From positions 1 to 41,210 of the forward strand of contig JAOADU010000025.1 of NCBI GenBank assembly GCA_026417155.1: a DNA stretch of 41,210 nucleotides, given 5' to 3'. Source of the DNA: Bacteroidales bacterium (lineage in GTDB: Bacteria; Bacteroidota; Bacteroidia; Bacteroidales; GWA2-32-17). How positions within the stretch are numbered: the stretch's first letter is position 1; every line of letters starts with the position of its first letter. The notes under the pieces are model-generated. The model was not told where the DNA came from. It saw only the letters and a program-made list of their open reading frames with translations, and did no database searches. Shown here piece by piece: positions 1 through 8,146 of the stretch. A program made the position numbers and the translations under genes.

Positions 1-10
1 AAAAAAAGTT

Positions 11-733
11 ATGTTAAACATTTTAATACTTATAGCTATGATGACAACCATGGAAAACAATTTAATTACTAATGAAAAAAGTGCAGCTATGGATTCAAAA
101 ATCAAAGAACTTCAGCAAAAATATCCGTTCGAATTGCCTACTTTGGGGTATTCATACAACTCTTTAGAGCCCAATATAGACGCCATGACTATGGAAATTC
201 ACTTAACCAAACACCATGCGGCGTATGTAACTAATGCTAATAATGCCATTAAGGGAACGGATATGGAAAAACTTTCCATCGGCGAATTATTTAAAAACAT
301 GAGTAAATATCCTGTTGCTGTTAGAAATAATGCTGGTGGACATTTTAACCATACGTTGTTTTGGCAAATAATGTCGCCAAATGGCGGTGGAATGCCATCA
401 GGAATGTTAATGGAAGCTATTCAAAAAGATTTCGGCTCTTTCGAAAAATTCAAAGAAGAATTCGAAAATGCAGCAAAAAGTCGTTTTGGTAGTGGTTGGG
501 CATGGCTTTCGCTCGACGAAAACAAAAAGCTTTTTGTAAGTTCTACTCCTAATCAAGACAATCCATTGATGGACGTTGCAGAAAAAAAAGGTTATCCTAT
601 TCTCGGTATTGACGTATGGGAACATGCCTATTATTTAAAATATCAGAATCGCCGTCCTGAATATATTTCTAACTTTTGGAATGTTGTAAACTGGAAGGAA
701 GTTGAACGTCGGTATTTAGAATTGATTCAGTAA
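11..733 (+). CDS. sodA: Superoxide dismutase, Mn/Fe family (Mn-type signature)
   Basis: Converts superoxide to hydrogen peroxide and oxygen at a single Mn or Fe ion. The metal ligands are visible: His64 in EIHLTKHH, His114 in HFNHTLFW, and Asp201 and His205 in DVWEHAYY. Two discriminating positions look Mn-type: Gly at AGGHFNH, where Fe enzymes carry Gln, and Gln182 in NQDNP. Biochemical metal use is therefore inferred to be Mn or cambialistic. About 37 residues precede the usual family start (near [10 protein letters not shown]) and include a hydrophobic stretch [10 protein letters not shown]. The frame stays open to the left edge, so the true start may lie outside the window and the extension could be a signal peptide. 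A strong terminator follows the stop. Confidence in the family is very high; confidence in the start is low. Confidence 0.95.
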   Translation: MLNILILIAMMTTMENNLITNEKSAAMDSKIKELQQKYPFELPTLGYSYNSLEPNIDAMTMEIHLTKHHAAYVTNANNAIKGTDMEKLSIGELFKNMSKYPVAVRNNAGGHFNHTLFWQIMSPNGGGMPSGMLMEAIQKDFGSFEKFKEEFENAAKSRFGSGWAWLSLDENKKLFVSSTPNQDNPLMDVAEKKGYPILGIDVWEHAYYLKYQNRRPEYISNFWNVVNWKEVERRYLELIQ

Positions 734-763
734 ATTACTGCTAGTTACTTATTTTCTATCCAT

Positions 764-795
764 AAAGAGGTGGTTATTAACTGCCTCTTTTTTTT
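764..795 (+). terminator. Rho-independent terminator after superoxide dismutase
   Basis: AAAGAGGTGGTT pairs with AACTGCCTCTTT (12 pairs, allowing T-G pairs) around a three-base loop, followed by a run of T. It lies about 30 bases after the stop and isolates this gene from the next transcript. Confidence 0.9.
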
Positions 796-863
796 ATCCA
801 GATTTATTTCTCTACATTTAACAAAATTTATTAACAATATATTCGAAATTTATATGCTATCAT

Positions 864-871
864 TATTTTTG
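864..871 (+). promoter_or_regulatory. Bacteroidota -7 promoter element TATTTTTG
   Basis: Matches TAnnTTTG and lies 26 bases upstream of the ATG at 898. It overlaps the possible GTG start at 871, which argues that translation begins at 898. No clear -33 TTTG is seen at the right spacing. It probably drives the repeat-protein/gldH/trmB/alkyltransferase-like run. Confidence 0.6.
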
Positions 872-897
872 TGCGTCATAACATTAACACACTTTAT

Positions 898-3366
898 ATG
901 AAATCAATTATATTCATTTTTTTCTTTTGCGTTTATACTCTTTCTATGTACTGCCAGCAAGAAGTATCACTCGACATGTTAGAAGAAGGTGCTCAAAATA
1001 CGTATATTTTAAAAACATCGGGCGAACTTTATACGGGACCTTGCATTGGACGTTGGCCTAATGGAAAGAAAAAATATGAAGGAACCTTCAAAAAAGGTCT
1101 TAAAGACAAAACTTGGAGAGAATATGATGAAGATGAAATGAAAATTTTTGAAGGTACATATAAAGATGGAATGCTAAATGGAACTGGAACATTTTATTAC
1201 CCTTACGGACAAATTAAAGAGCAAGGACAATATAAAAACGATCGCAGAATAGGGAAATGGATTGAATGGGACAAATTTGGAAAAAACAGCAAAGAAGTTA
1301 TTTATCAAACCGTTACAGATTGGTACTCGAAAGGGCTCATTAAAAACGAAAAAACATTAAAAAATGGAAAACTTCATGATAAATATATCGAATATTTCGA
1401 AGACGGTAAATATAAACTCATTATTAATTACAACGAAGACAAAAAAGACGGACAAGAAATTGAATTTTTCGACAATGGCAAAAAGAAGTCCATTAAAACA
1501 TATAAAAACGACACGTTAAACGGTCCATGGTTAGAATATTACGAAAATGGACAATTGAAGCTCAAAGGACAAATGAACAACGGTTTTAAAGATGGCAAAT
1601 GGATTACATATGACGAAACAGGTAAAATTATTGCCGAAAATGAATATAAAACAACTATAAAATATTACCCCAATCAAAACAAAGCTGAACAAGCCTCTTT
1701 TAAGAACGGAAAAAAAGATGGTGAATGGCTATGGTGGTATGAAAATGGGCAAATTAAATTTAAAGAAACATACGACAACGGAATGCCACACGGGCCTTGG
1801 GCATCTTGGTACGAAAACGGAGAAAAGAAAACAGAGGGGAATATGAAAAACGGTAAAAAAGACGGATTATGGACAGAATATTACCCCAATGGAAAAAAAA
1901 TGGTTGAAGAAAATTTTACCAACGGTGTACTCGACGGTAAACGAACTCTTTATTTTAAAAACGGACAAAAAAAGATGGAGGTAACCTATGAAAACGGAAA
2001 AAAAGTTGGTAAACAAATCGAATATCATGAAAATGGCGTTGTTGCCTTCGAAGGTAATTGTACCAATGGTAAAATAAACGGACCTGCCATATTTTATCAC
2101 GATAACGGAAAGAAAAAACAAGAAGGTAATTTTGTTAATGACAGATTAGAAGGAGTTTGGAAAAGTTGGGACAAAAATGGAAACCCAACAACCGACCTCG
2201 TTTATAAAACTATAAAAGAAAACTATTCTAGTGGTAAACCAAAACTAGAAGGCACTACGTGCAATGAAAAAAAAGACGGACTCTGGCAATGGTGGTATGA
2301 AAATGGACAATTAAAAGCAATGGAGCATTACATTATGGGCAAATTAGAAGGCGAAAGCAAATCGTGGTACGAAGATGGACGAGAAGCATTTGTCGGAAAC
2401 TATGTTAATGGAAAAAAAGATGGACTTATTCAGGCTTGGTATCAAAACCGCCAACCACTGCTTTTAGAAACATGGGAAAAAGGTGTGCAAGTTGGTGAAT
2501 ATAAAGAATGGTATGAAAACGGACAAATAAAAGCCGAAGGTAATTTTATTGATGGAATGAAAGATGGAATATTTAGAACATATTACGAAAATGGACAAAA
2601 AGCATCAGAAATTAATTATATCAAAGACAAAGAAGATGGAACTATAACCGAATGGTATAAAAACGGACAAAAAAAACTTGAGGGATACGCTAAATTAGGC
2701 AAAAAACAAGGAACATGGACTGAATGGTACGATAACCAACAAAAAAAATCGGAAGGCTCCTACCTTAATGGACAAAAAGAAGGCAAATGGCAATACTTTT
2801 TCGAAGACGGCAAATTGCAAGCCGAAGAAAATTATAAAGAAGGAAAACTCAATGGCAAAAAAGTTACATTCTATGCAAATGGGAAGAAAGAAAGTGAAGA
2901 AAATTACTCTTTAGGTCAAAAAAACGGCCAAGCATTAGCATGGTACGAAAATGGCAATCGAAAATCTGTTGAAATTTGGCTCTCCGGAAAACTTAATGGA
3001 CAAGCAAGCTATTTTTACGAAAACGGAAAAGAAAAAATGACGGGCAATTATAAAGACGGACTTCAAGAAGGACGATGGGTTGAATTTTTTGAAAATAGTG
3101 GCAAAAAAGCAGCCGAAGGCTCTTACCTTAAAGGTATGAAAAATGGATTATGGACAGAATATTACGAATCGGGTACTAAAGCCTGCGAGGGACAATACAA
3201 GAACGATAAAAAGCAAGGCATGTGGACTTGCTTTTACGAATCGGGTGTAAAACAAATTGAAGGAGCTTACAATAACGATTTAAAAGAAGGCACATGGATT
3301 GAATTCGATGAAGGCGGAAATAAAACGAATCAGTACATATACAAATCAGGCAATATTGTTAAATAA
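898..3366 (+). CDS. Exported MORN-type (YwqK-like) repeat protein, 822 residues
   Basis: After an N-terminal signal peptide (MKSIIFIFFFCVYTLSMYC) almost the whole protein consists of roughly thirty copies of a ~23-residue repeat of the MORN_2/YwqK kind. The consensus is about W-x-E-Y-Y-E-N-G-Q-x-K-x-E-G-x-Y-x-N-G-x-K-x-G. Three degenerate joints (YQTVTDWYSKG, EYKTTIKYYPN, VYKTIKENYSSG) interrupt the array. No catalytic domain and no T9SS tail are visible. I chose ATG 898 because it gives a clean signal peptide and because the upstream GTG at 871 overlaps the promoter element. Database entries often label this repeat 'toxin-antitoxin YwqK family antitoxin'; nothing here supports a toxin partner. 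A surface or periplasmic binding or scaffolding role is only inference. gldH begins 7 bases after the stop, so the two are probably cotranscribed. Confidence 0.85.
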   Translation: MKSIIFIFFFCVYTLSMYCQQEVSLDMLEEGAQNTYILKTSGELYTGPCIGRWPNGKKKYEGTFKKGLKDKTWREYDEDEMKIFEGTYKDGMLNGTGTFYYPYGQIKEQGQYKNDRRIGKWIEWDKFGKNSKEVIYQTVTDWYSKGLIKNEKTLKNGKLHDKYIEYFEDGKYKLIINYNEDKKDGQEIEFFDNGKKKSIKTYKNDTLNGPWLEYYENGQLKLKGQMNNGFKDGKWITYDETGKIIAENEYKTTIKYYPNQNKAEQASFKNGKKDGEWLWWYENGQIKFKETYDNGMPHGPWASWYENGEKKTEGNMKNGKKDGLWTEYYPNGKKMVEENFTNGVLDGKRTLYFKNGQKKMEVTYENGKKVGKQIEYHENGVVAFEGNCTNGKINGPAIFYHDNGKKKQEGNFVNDRLEGVWKSWDKNGNPTTDLVYKTIKENYSSGKPKLEGTTCNEKKDGLWQWWYENGQLKAMEHYIMGKLEGESKSWYEDGREAFVGNYVNGKKDGLIQAWYQNRQPLLLETWEKGVQVGEYKEWYENGQIKAEGNFIDGMKDGIFRTYYENGQKASEINYIKDKEDGTITEWYKNGQKKLEGYAKLGKKQGTWTEWYDNQQKKSEGSYLNGQKEGKWQYFFEDGKLQAEENYKEGKLNGKKVTFYANGKKESEENYSLGQKNGQALAWYENGNRKSVEIWLSGKLNGQASYFYENGKEKMTGNYKDGLQEGRWVEFFENSGKKAAEGSYLKGMKNGLWTEYYESGTKACEGQYKNDKKQGMWTCFYESGVKQIEGAYNNDLKEGTWIEFDEGGNKTNQYIYKSGNIVK
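1020..3345 (+). repeat. Tandem MORN_2-type coding repeat array
   Basis: Roughly thirty ~69-base units encode the YENGQ-K-EG-Y-NG-K-G pattern. Short words such as gaaaatggacaa and aacggaaaaaaa recur throughout. The units are diverged at DNA level, so the array is old rather than freshly expanded. Confidence 0.85.
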
Positions 3367-3373
3367 TTTTCAC

Positions 3374-3859
3374 TTGAATAAATTTATATTCTATATTACT
3401 TCTCTAACAATTATTTTCTCCTGCATTTTCTTAACCTCTTGCAGCGATACTATTGTTTTTGTAGAAAACAAAACACTCACCAATAGAGCATGGAATCGGA
3501 ATAACATTTTAACATTCCGAACTACTGTCAACGATACATCAACTATACACAATATTTTTATCACTCTGCGCATTGATGGCAATTATAGCAAACGTAATCT
3601 TTATATTTTTTCAACCATTAAAGATCCACTGAATAATGAAATAAAAGATACCATCAACTTAATTCTTGCCGATGAAAAAGGTCGTTGGTATGGAAAAAGC
3701 AACTTAGGCGATTTATATTACTACTGTTTTTTATATAAAAAAAATGTCCGCTTCCCAAAACCTGGTCAATACACTTTTACACTCGAGCAAGCCATGCGTA
3801 GCCCAATCATCGAAAACATTGAAGATGTAGGAATCAAAATTGAAAAGGTAATGCCATGA
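3374..3859 (+). CDS. gldH: GldH-family gliding/T9SS-associated lipoprotein
   Basis: A 161-residue lipoprotein. The N-terminus MNKFIFYITSLTIIFSC... ends in the lipobox LTSC with the lipidated Cys at position 23. The body has the GldH hallmarks: GNYSKRNLYIF, ADEKGRWYGKSNLGDLYYY, FPKPGQYTFTLEQAMR and DVGIKIE. GldH is required for gliding motility in Flavobacterium and belongs to the Gld/T9SS-associated set; its exact mechanism is not known. No ATG fits: the in-frame ATG at 3299 would put 25 polar residues before the signal peptide and overlap the upstream gene by 68 bases. TTG at 3374 gives a normal lipoprotein signal 7 bases after the preceding stop. The stop overlaps trmB (ATGA). Two T9SS cargo proteins occur in the same window. 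Confidence 0.85.
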   Translation: MNKFIFYITSLTIIFSCIFLTSCSDTIVFVENKTLTNRAWNRNNILTFRTTVNDTSTIHNIFITLRIDGNYSKRNLYIFSTIKDPLNNEIKDTINLILADEKGRWYGKSNLGDLYYYCFLYKKNVRFPKPGQYTFTLEQAMRSPIIENIEDVGIKIEKVMP

Positions 3860-4590
3860 GTCGGAATAAACTTATTCGTTTTGCCGAAATGGCAACTTTT
3901 CCCAATGTTATCCAACCCAAAATTAATGATTTTACATACATATCAACTCAATATAAAGGCAAATGGCACGAAAATATCTTTTTAAATAAAAACCCTATCG
4001 TTCTCGAACTCGGATGCGGAAAGGGAGAATATACTGTAGAACTCGCTCAAAACTATCCACATAAGAATTTTATTGGGATTGATATTAAAGGTTCGCGCAT
4101 GTATGTTGGTGCAAAAGCATCGCTTCACTTATCAAATGTACGTTTTTTACGTACCAAAATTGAGTTAATTGAATTCTTTTTCGAAAAGGGCGAAGTTGAA
4201 GAAATTTGGCTTACTTTCCCCGATCCTCAACCTAAAAAACGATGGACAAAAAAAAGACTTACTTCTTCTTTTTTTCTGAATAAATACTGCAACATACTCC
4301 ATCACAACGGAATTATTCATTTAAAAACCGATAATCAATTCTTATACCATTACACACTCGAACTATTAAGACATAACGCAGTTGAGGTTATCCACCATAC
4401 TAACGATTTATATAATTCATCTATCATTTCTCCTATACTTAGTATTCGTACATATTATGAGCAACAATTTTTAAATCAAGGACTTCCTATCTGTTATTGT
4501 TGCTGGAAAAATCCTTTACATCTATTAGAAGAAATAGACGATGAAACATTCGAAGAGATTGAAAAACAATATCACCGATCCATTGTTTAG
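3856..4590 (+). CDS. trmB: tRNA (guanine-N7-)-methyltransferase TrmB
   Basis: Uses S-adenosylmethionine to methylate N7 of G46 in the tRNA variable loop. The SAM-binding motif VLELGCGKGEYT is at residues 49-60, the acidic end of strand 2 is FIGIDIKG, and the family signature TFPDPQPKKRW is at 120-130, followed by the HLKTDN segment. At 244 residues it is of normal length. The start overlaps the gldH stop by four bases (ATGA), a sign of translational coupling, and the end overlaps the next gene. The family call is secure. Confidence 0.96.
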   Translation: MSRNKLIRFAEMATFPNVIQPKINDFTYISTQYKGKWHENIFLNKNPIVLELGCGKGEYTVELAQNYPHKNFIGIDIKGSRMYVGAKASLHLSNVRFLRTKIELIEFFFEKGEVEEIWLTFPDPQPKKRWTKKRLTSSFFLNKYCNILHHNGIIHLKTDNQFLYHYTLELLRHNAVEVIHHTNDLYNSSIISPILSIRTYYEQQFLNQGLPICYCCWKNPLHLLEEIDDETFEEIEKQYHRSIV

Positions 4591-4918
4591 AGAAGAATCG
4601 TTTTTTGAACGTGTGTACGAGGTTGTTCGGCTTATTCCACACGGAAAAGTAACTACGTATGGTGCTATTGCTCGATTTTTAGGTTCGGCAAGCTCTGCCC
4701 GAATGGTTGGATGGGCTATGAACCACTCTCACACAGTGCTACCACCAGTACCAGCACATCGAGTTGTAAACCGCAACGGCAAACTTACAGGCAAAATGCA
4801 CTTCCGTACTCCTTTCGAAATGGAACAACTTCTTGCTAAAGAAGGAATTCCTGTAAAAAACGATCAAGTTCAAGACTTTTTAACATATTTTTGGGATCCA
4901 TCTATAGAATTAGTCTAA
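4541..4918 (+). CDS. Alkyltransferase-like protein (MGMT fold without the acceptor cysteine)
   Basis: Carries the DNA-binding winged-helix domain of O6-alkylguanine-DNA alkyltransferases: VYEVVRLIPHGKVTTYGAIARFLG, then SARMVGWAMNHS, then PPVPAHRVVNRNGKLTG. The active-site PCHRV of true methyltransferases reads PAHRV here, so the alkyl-accepting cysteine is absent and the protein cannot self-alkylate. By analogy with Atl proteins it may recognise O6-alkylguanine and pass it to nucleotide excision repair; this is inference. The ATG at 4541 overlaps trmB by 50 bases. An in-frame TTG at 4583 (MFREESFFERVYEVV) would reduce the overlap to 8 bases and may be the real start. Confidence 0.88.
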   Translation: MKHSKRLKNNITDPLFREESFFERVYEVVRLIPHGKVTTYGAIARFLGSASSARMVGWAMNHSHTVLPPVPAHRVVNRNGKLTGKMHFRTPFEMEQLLAKEGIPVKNDQVQDFLTYFWDPSIELV

Positions 4919-4929
4919 AACGAATTTTG

Positions 4930-4937
4930 TACATTTG
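4930..4937 (+). promoter_or_regulatory. -7 element TACATTTG upstream of mrp
   Basis: Exact TAnnTTTG match, 21 bases before the mrp ATG and just after the stop of the alkyltransferase-like gene. No convincing -33 element. Confidence 0.6.
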
Positions 4938-4958
4938 TAAAATTTCATAATCATCATT

Positions 4959-6035
4959 ATGAATATTCAAGAGTTACTAAAAAATATCATTCATCCCGAA
5001 CTTAAGCAAAATATTATTGACGCAAATATTGTTCAATCCATAGAAGAAAATGATAACAATATTATCATTACTTTGCTTTTTAAAAAACAAGTAGATCCTT
5101 TTGCCAATACTATAAAAAGAAACATTGAAGAACTTTTAAAAAAACATCATGCAGATAAAAATATTCATGTTAAACTTCAATTCCCCGAAAAAAAGGTAAA
5201 ACAATGGCAACCATTAGCAGATGTTAAAAACATTATTGCTATTGCTTCTGGCAAAGGAGGTGTAGGAAAATCAACCGTCGCATCAAATTTAGCTGTAAGC
5301 TTAGCCATGAACGGGTACACTGTTGGCTTACTCGATGCCGATGTTTATGGTCCGTCTATCCCAAAAATGTTTGGCATAGAAAAAGAGAAGCCCGAAGTTA
5401 ATATTCACGAAGATGGTACAGAACTCATTAAACCCATTAAAAAATATGGCGTAGAACTCCTCAGTATTGGGCTTTTTGTCGATCCTTCTCAAGCCTTAAT
5501 CTGGCGAGGTGCTATGGCAACAAGTGCTCTTAAGCAATTGATCGAACAAACTGCATGGGGCAAGCTCGATATTCTCCTTATCGATCTTCCTCCTGGTACG
5601 GGTGATATTCATCTTACTCTTGTTCAAACTGTTGCAGTTACAGGTGTCGTTATTGTTACAACACCCCAAGAAGTTGCTATTGCCGATGTAATTAAAGGCA
5701 TAAGCATGTTTCGCAATCCCCAAATTAATGTTCCTGTATTGGGAATTATAGAAAATATGTCGTGGTTTACGCCAGCCGAACTTCCCAATAATAAATATTT
5801 TATTTTTGGGAAAGATGGTGGTATTCGTATGGCCAATGAGTTTAATGTTCGCCTCTTGGGACAAATTCCTTTAGTTCAGGAAATATGCGAAGCTGGAGAT
5901 AAAGGTATTCCTTTGGTAAATAAACACTCCATCGAAGCCGAAGCTTTTAGAAATACTGTTGTACATTTACTCGAATCGCTTAACGAAAGAAATAAATTAG
6001 AACCAACAAAGAAAGTTGAAATTAAATATAAATAA
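4959..6035 (+). CDS. mrp: Mrp/ApbC-type P-loop iron-sulfur carrier
   Basis: 358 residues: an N-terminal MIP18/DUF59 domain (about 1-80) joined to a ParA/MinD-type ATPase. The deviant Walker A SGKGGVGKST is at 97-106, followed by LLDADVYGPS and LIDLPPGTGD. Family members bind and transfer [4Fe-4S] clusters to apo-proteins. The usual C-terminal CxxC that bridges the dimer cluster is absent: the corresponding region reads ENMSWFTPAELPNNKYFIFG, and the whole protein contains one cysteine (in QEICEAG). As I recall, a cysteine-less version of this segment is common in Bacteroidota relatives. An Nfu scaffold gene follows 15 bases later, which supports a joint role in cluster delivery. Confidence 0.93.
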   Translation: MNIQELLKNIIHPELKQNIIDANIVQSIEENDNNIIITLLFKKQVDPFANTIKRNIEELLKKHHADKNIHVKLQFPEKKVKQWQPLADVKNIIAIASGKGGVGKSTVASNLAVSLAMNGYTVGLLDADVYGPSIPKMFGIEKEKPEVNIHEDGTELIKPIKKYGVELLSIGLFVDPSQALIWRGAMATSALKQLIEQTAWGKLDILLIDLPPGTGDIHLTLVQTVAVTGVVIVTTPQEVAIADVIKGISMFRNPQINVPVLGIIENMSWFTPAELPNNKYFIFGKDGGIRMANEFNVRLLGQIPLVQEICEAGDKGIPLVNKHSIEAEAFRNTVVHLLESLNERNKLEPTKKVEIKYK

Positions 6036-6050
6036 TTAAACCTTAGCAAT

Positions 6051-6287
6051 ATGAATAGAGAAGAAATTGTAAGCAAAGTAGAAAGTATCATTGAACAATT
6101 GCGTCCTTACTTACAAGACGACGGCGGCGATTTGGAACTTGTAGAAATTACAGAAGATTTTATTGTCAAAGTTAAGCTGAAAGGAGCATGCGGGTCGTGC
6201 CCATACAGCCTAATGACTCTGAAAAACGGAGTAGAAGATGCCATTAAACGAAATGTACCCGAAATTAAAGAAGTTGTTGGTGTTTAA
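6051..6287 (+). CDS. Nfu-type iron-sulfur scaffold (NifU C-terminal domain)
   Basis: A stand-alone 78-residue NifU C-terminal domain. It has RPYLQDDGGDLELVEI at the front and the cluster-binding CxxC in GACGSCPYS (Cys47, Cys50). Such proteins assemble or carry a [4Fe-4S] cluster as a dimer through these cysteines. It sits directly behind mrp and is probably cotranscribed with it. It converges on fabI with only five bases between the two stops and no visible terminator. Confidence 0.93.
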   Translation: MNREEIVSKVESIIEQLRPYLQDDGGDLELVEITEDFIVKVKLKGACGSCPYSLMTLKNGVEDAIKRNVPEIKEVVGV

Positions 6288-6292
6288 TAAAA

Positions 6293-7132
6293 TTAATCTT
6301 CGCAATTTTGGCAATCATATCCTTTATTAATAATTTCCATTGCTCTAAGGCTCATCCCCATACTCGAAAATCCACCATCGTGATATAAATTTTGCATGGT
6401 TACTTTTCTTGTTAAATCGCTAAATAGCGTTATGCAATAATCGGCACATTCATCGGCTGTAGCATTGCCTAATGGCGACATGCGGTCGGAAAAATCCATA
6501 AGGTTTTGCATTCCTTTTACACCACTTCCTGCAGTAGTCATAGTAGGCGATTGCGAAATGGTATTGATTCGTATTTTCTTATCTCTGCCATAAATATAAC
6601 CAAAACTTCGTGCTATAGATTCTAAAGCAGCTTTAGCTTCGGCCATATCGTTGTATCGATAAAAAGTACGCTGAGCCGCTATGTATGTAAGTGCAACAAC
6701 CGAGCCCCATTCATTTATTGCATCGAGTTTGCGAGCTACTTGAAGCATTTTATGAAACGAAATGGCAGATATATCAATGGTTTTTAAATAATAATCGTAA
6801 TCTAAATCGTCATATCGACGACTTTTACGCACATTCATCGACATACCAATACTATGCAGAAAGAAATCTATTTTTCCGCCAAAGTATTCCATAGATGAAC
6901 GAAACACTTGTTCCAATTCAGCAACATTTGTAGCATCGGCAGGAAAAAAAGGAGCATTACATTTTTCGGCAAGTTTTTTTATCTCTCCCATTCTATATGC
7001 TAAAGCTGTGTTCGAAAGAGTAATTTTTGCTCCCTCTTCAATACATCGTTCTGCTACCTTCCATGCAATAGATTGTTCGTTAAGTGCACCAAATATAATT
7101 CCTTTTTTACCCGCTAACAGATTATAAGCCAT
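6293..7132 (-). CDS. fabI: Enoyl-[acyl-carrier-protein] reductase FabI
   Basis: The NADH-dependent last step of each round of type II fatty acid elongation. It is a short-chain dehydrogenase with the divergent FabI nucleotide loop (GKKGIIFGALNEQSIAW). Active-site residues are Tyr150, Tyr160 and Lys167 in TYIAAQRTFYRYNDMAEAK, matching the Y-x6-K of FabI; SQSPTMTTAGSGVKGM forms the substrate loop. The length of 279 is slightly above E. coli FabI. The extra tail ends GYDCQNCED and contains a CxxC pair that FabI does not need for catalysis. It is transcribed from its own promoter. Confidence 0.94.
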   Translation of the reverse strand: MAYNLLAGKKGIIFGALNEQSIAWKVAERCIEEGAKITLSNTALAYRMGEIKKLAEKCNAPFFPADATNVAELEQVFRSSMEYFGGKIDFFLHSIGMSMNVRKSRRYDDLDYDYYLKTIDISAISFHKMLQVARKLDAINEWGSVVALTYIAAQRTFYRYNDMAEAKAALESIARSFGYIYGRDKKIRINTISQSPTMTTAGSGVKGMQNLMDFSDRMSPLGNATADECADYCITLFSDLTRKVTMQNLYHDGGFSSMGMSLRAMEIINKGYDCQNCED

Positions 7133-7145
7133 AACTTTTTTGTTA

Positions 7146-7178
7146 CAAAGTTAGTTATTGACAATTATTATATGCAAA
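7146..7178 (-). promoter_or_regulatory. fabI promoter: TTTG-N21-TAACTTTG
   Basis: On the minus strand TTTG (complement of 7175-7178) is followed after 21 bases by TAACTTTG (complement of 7146-7153). The last G is 13 bases from the ATG, giving a leader of only a few bases. Confidence 0.72.
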
Positions 7179-7216
7179 ACATGATAAAAATCATAATGCC
7201 TGAAAAAATATAAATT

Positions 7217-8146
7217 TTAGTCTGTACTACTTTGTTTTATAGTATTTATTATAAATTCTAAATTTTCTTGTATAGATTTCGTGCCATCGAGCCAGATAAT
7301 AGAAACTCCCCTTCGTTCCATCCCTCTAAAATAAGTCATTTGACGCTTTGCAAACTGATGTATTGCCGTTTCGAGCTTCGAAAAAAATGATTCATAATTA
7401 TATTTTCCCAAAATATATTCTGTAATATACTTATATTCCAAACCATAATATATCAAATCATCGGGCGAAATTCCCTGGTTTAATAATTGCTTAACTTCTT
7501 CTATCATTCCTTGTTCTAAGCGTATTTTAAGGCGTTCTGTAATTCGCTGCCTTCGGATTTCGCGTGGTATATATATACCAAAAGTTATGCTTGAAAGAGA
7601 TGGATAATTCATCTCTTCTATAGAATGTGTTTTATAAAATTCGGCAATTTCTATGGCACGTATGACTCTTTTTTTATTATCAATATCGGTTTTATTATGA
7701 AGTGATTTATATTGTTTTAATATTTGTACCAATTCTTCGAGTGATAATAAAGACAATTGCTCTCTTAATGCTTTATTTTCGGGAACTTCTACTAATTCAT
7801 AATTTCTTAAAATAGCCTCTATATACATTCCTGAGCCACCACACAAAATGGGAACTTTTCCCCTTTTTTTTATATGATAATATGCTTGAAAAAAATCGCG
7901 TTTAAATTGAAAAACATTATATTTTTCTCCTGCATTTACTATATCTATCAGATAATATGGTATTTGTTTCTCTTGAATTACATATTCATTCAAATCCTTT
8001 CCTGTACCTATATCCATTCCTTTGTAAACTTGCCGACTATCGCCGCTTATTATTTCGGCATCTAGCATATATGCTAAATGAGCCGCTAATTTTGTCTTAC
8101 CAGATGCTGTTGGTCCTATAATAGTTATTAAATCATACTTTGTCAT
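7217..8146 (-). CDS. miaA: tRNA dimethylallyltransferase MiaA
   Basis: Transfers a dimethylallyl group to N6 of A37 in tRNAs that read codons starting with U. The P-loop GPTASGKT is at 11-18 and the signature SGDSRQVYKGMDIGTGKD at 34-51. Further conserved segments are YLIDIV, ILCGGSGMYIEAIL and the C-terminal QFAKRQMTYFRG. At 309 residues it is of normal size. The start overlaps the upstream permease stop by four bases, so it is the last gene of the minus-strand operon that begins at 10,968. Confidence 0.96.
   Translation of the reverse strand: MTKYDLITIIGPTASGKTKLAAHLAYMLDAEIISGDSRQVYKGMDIGTGKDLNEYVIQEKQIPYYLIDIVNAGEKYNVFQFKRDFFQAYYHIKKRGKVPILCGGSGMYIEAILRNYELVEVPENKALREQLSLLSLEELVQILKQYKSLHNKTDIDNKKRVIRAIEIAEFYKTHSIEEMNYPSLSSITFGIYIPREIRRQRITERLKIRLEQGMIEEVKQLLNQGISPDDLIYYGLEYKYITEYILGKYNYESFFSKLETAIHQFAKRQMTYFRGMERRGVSIIWLDGTKSIQENLEFIINTIKQSSTD

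Noticed and set aside
1020-3345. Repeated A-rich words in the first repeat gene as a CRISPR array
   Set aside because: Units are in frame, diverged, contiguous and encode a regular peptide repeat; there are no spacers and no cas genes.
898-3366. Reading the repeat protein as an antitoxin of a toxin-antitoxin pair
   Set aside because: No toxin gene adjoins it; it has a signal peptide and only repeat units. The label comes from an automatic family name.
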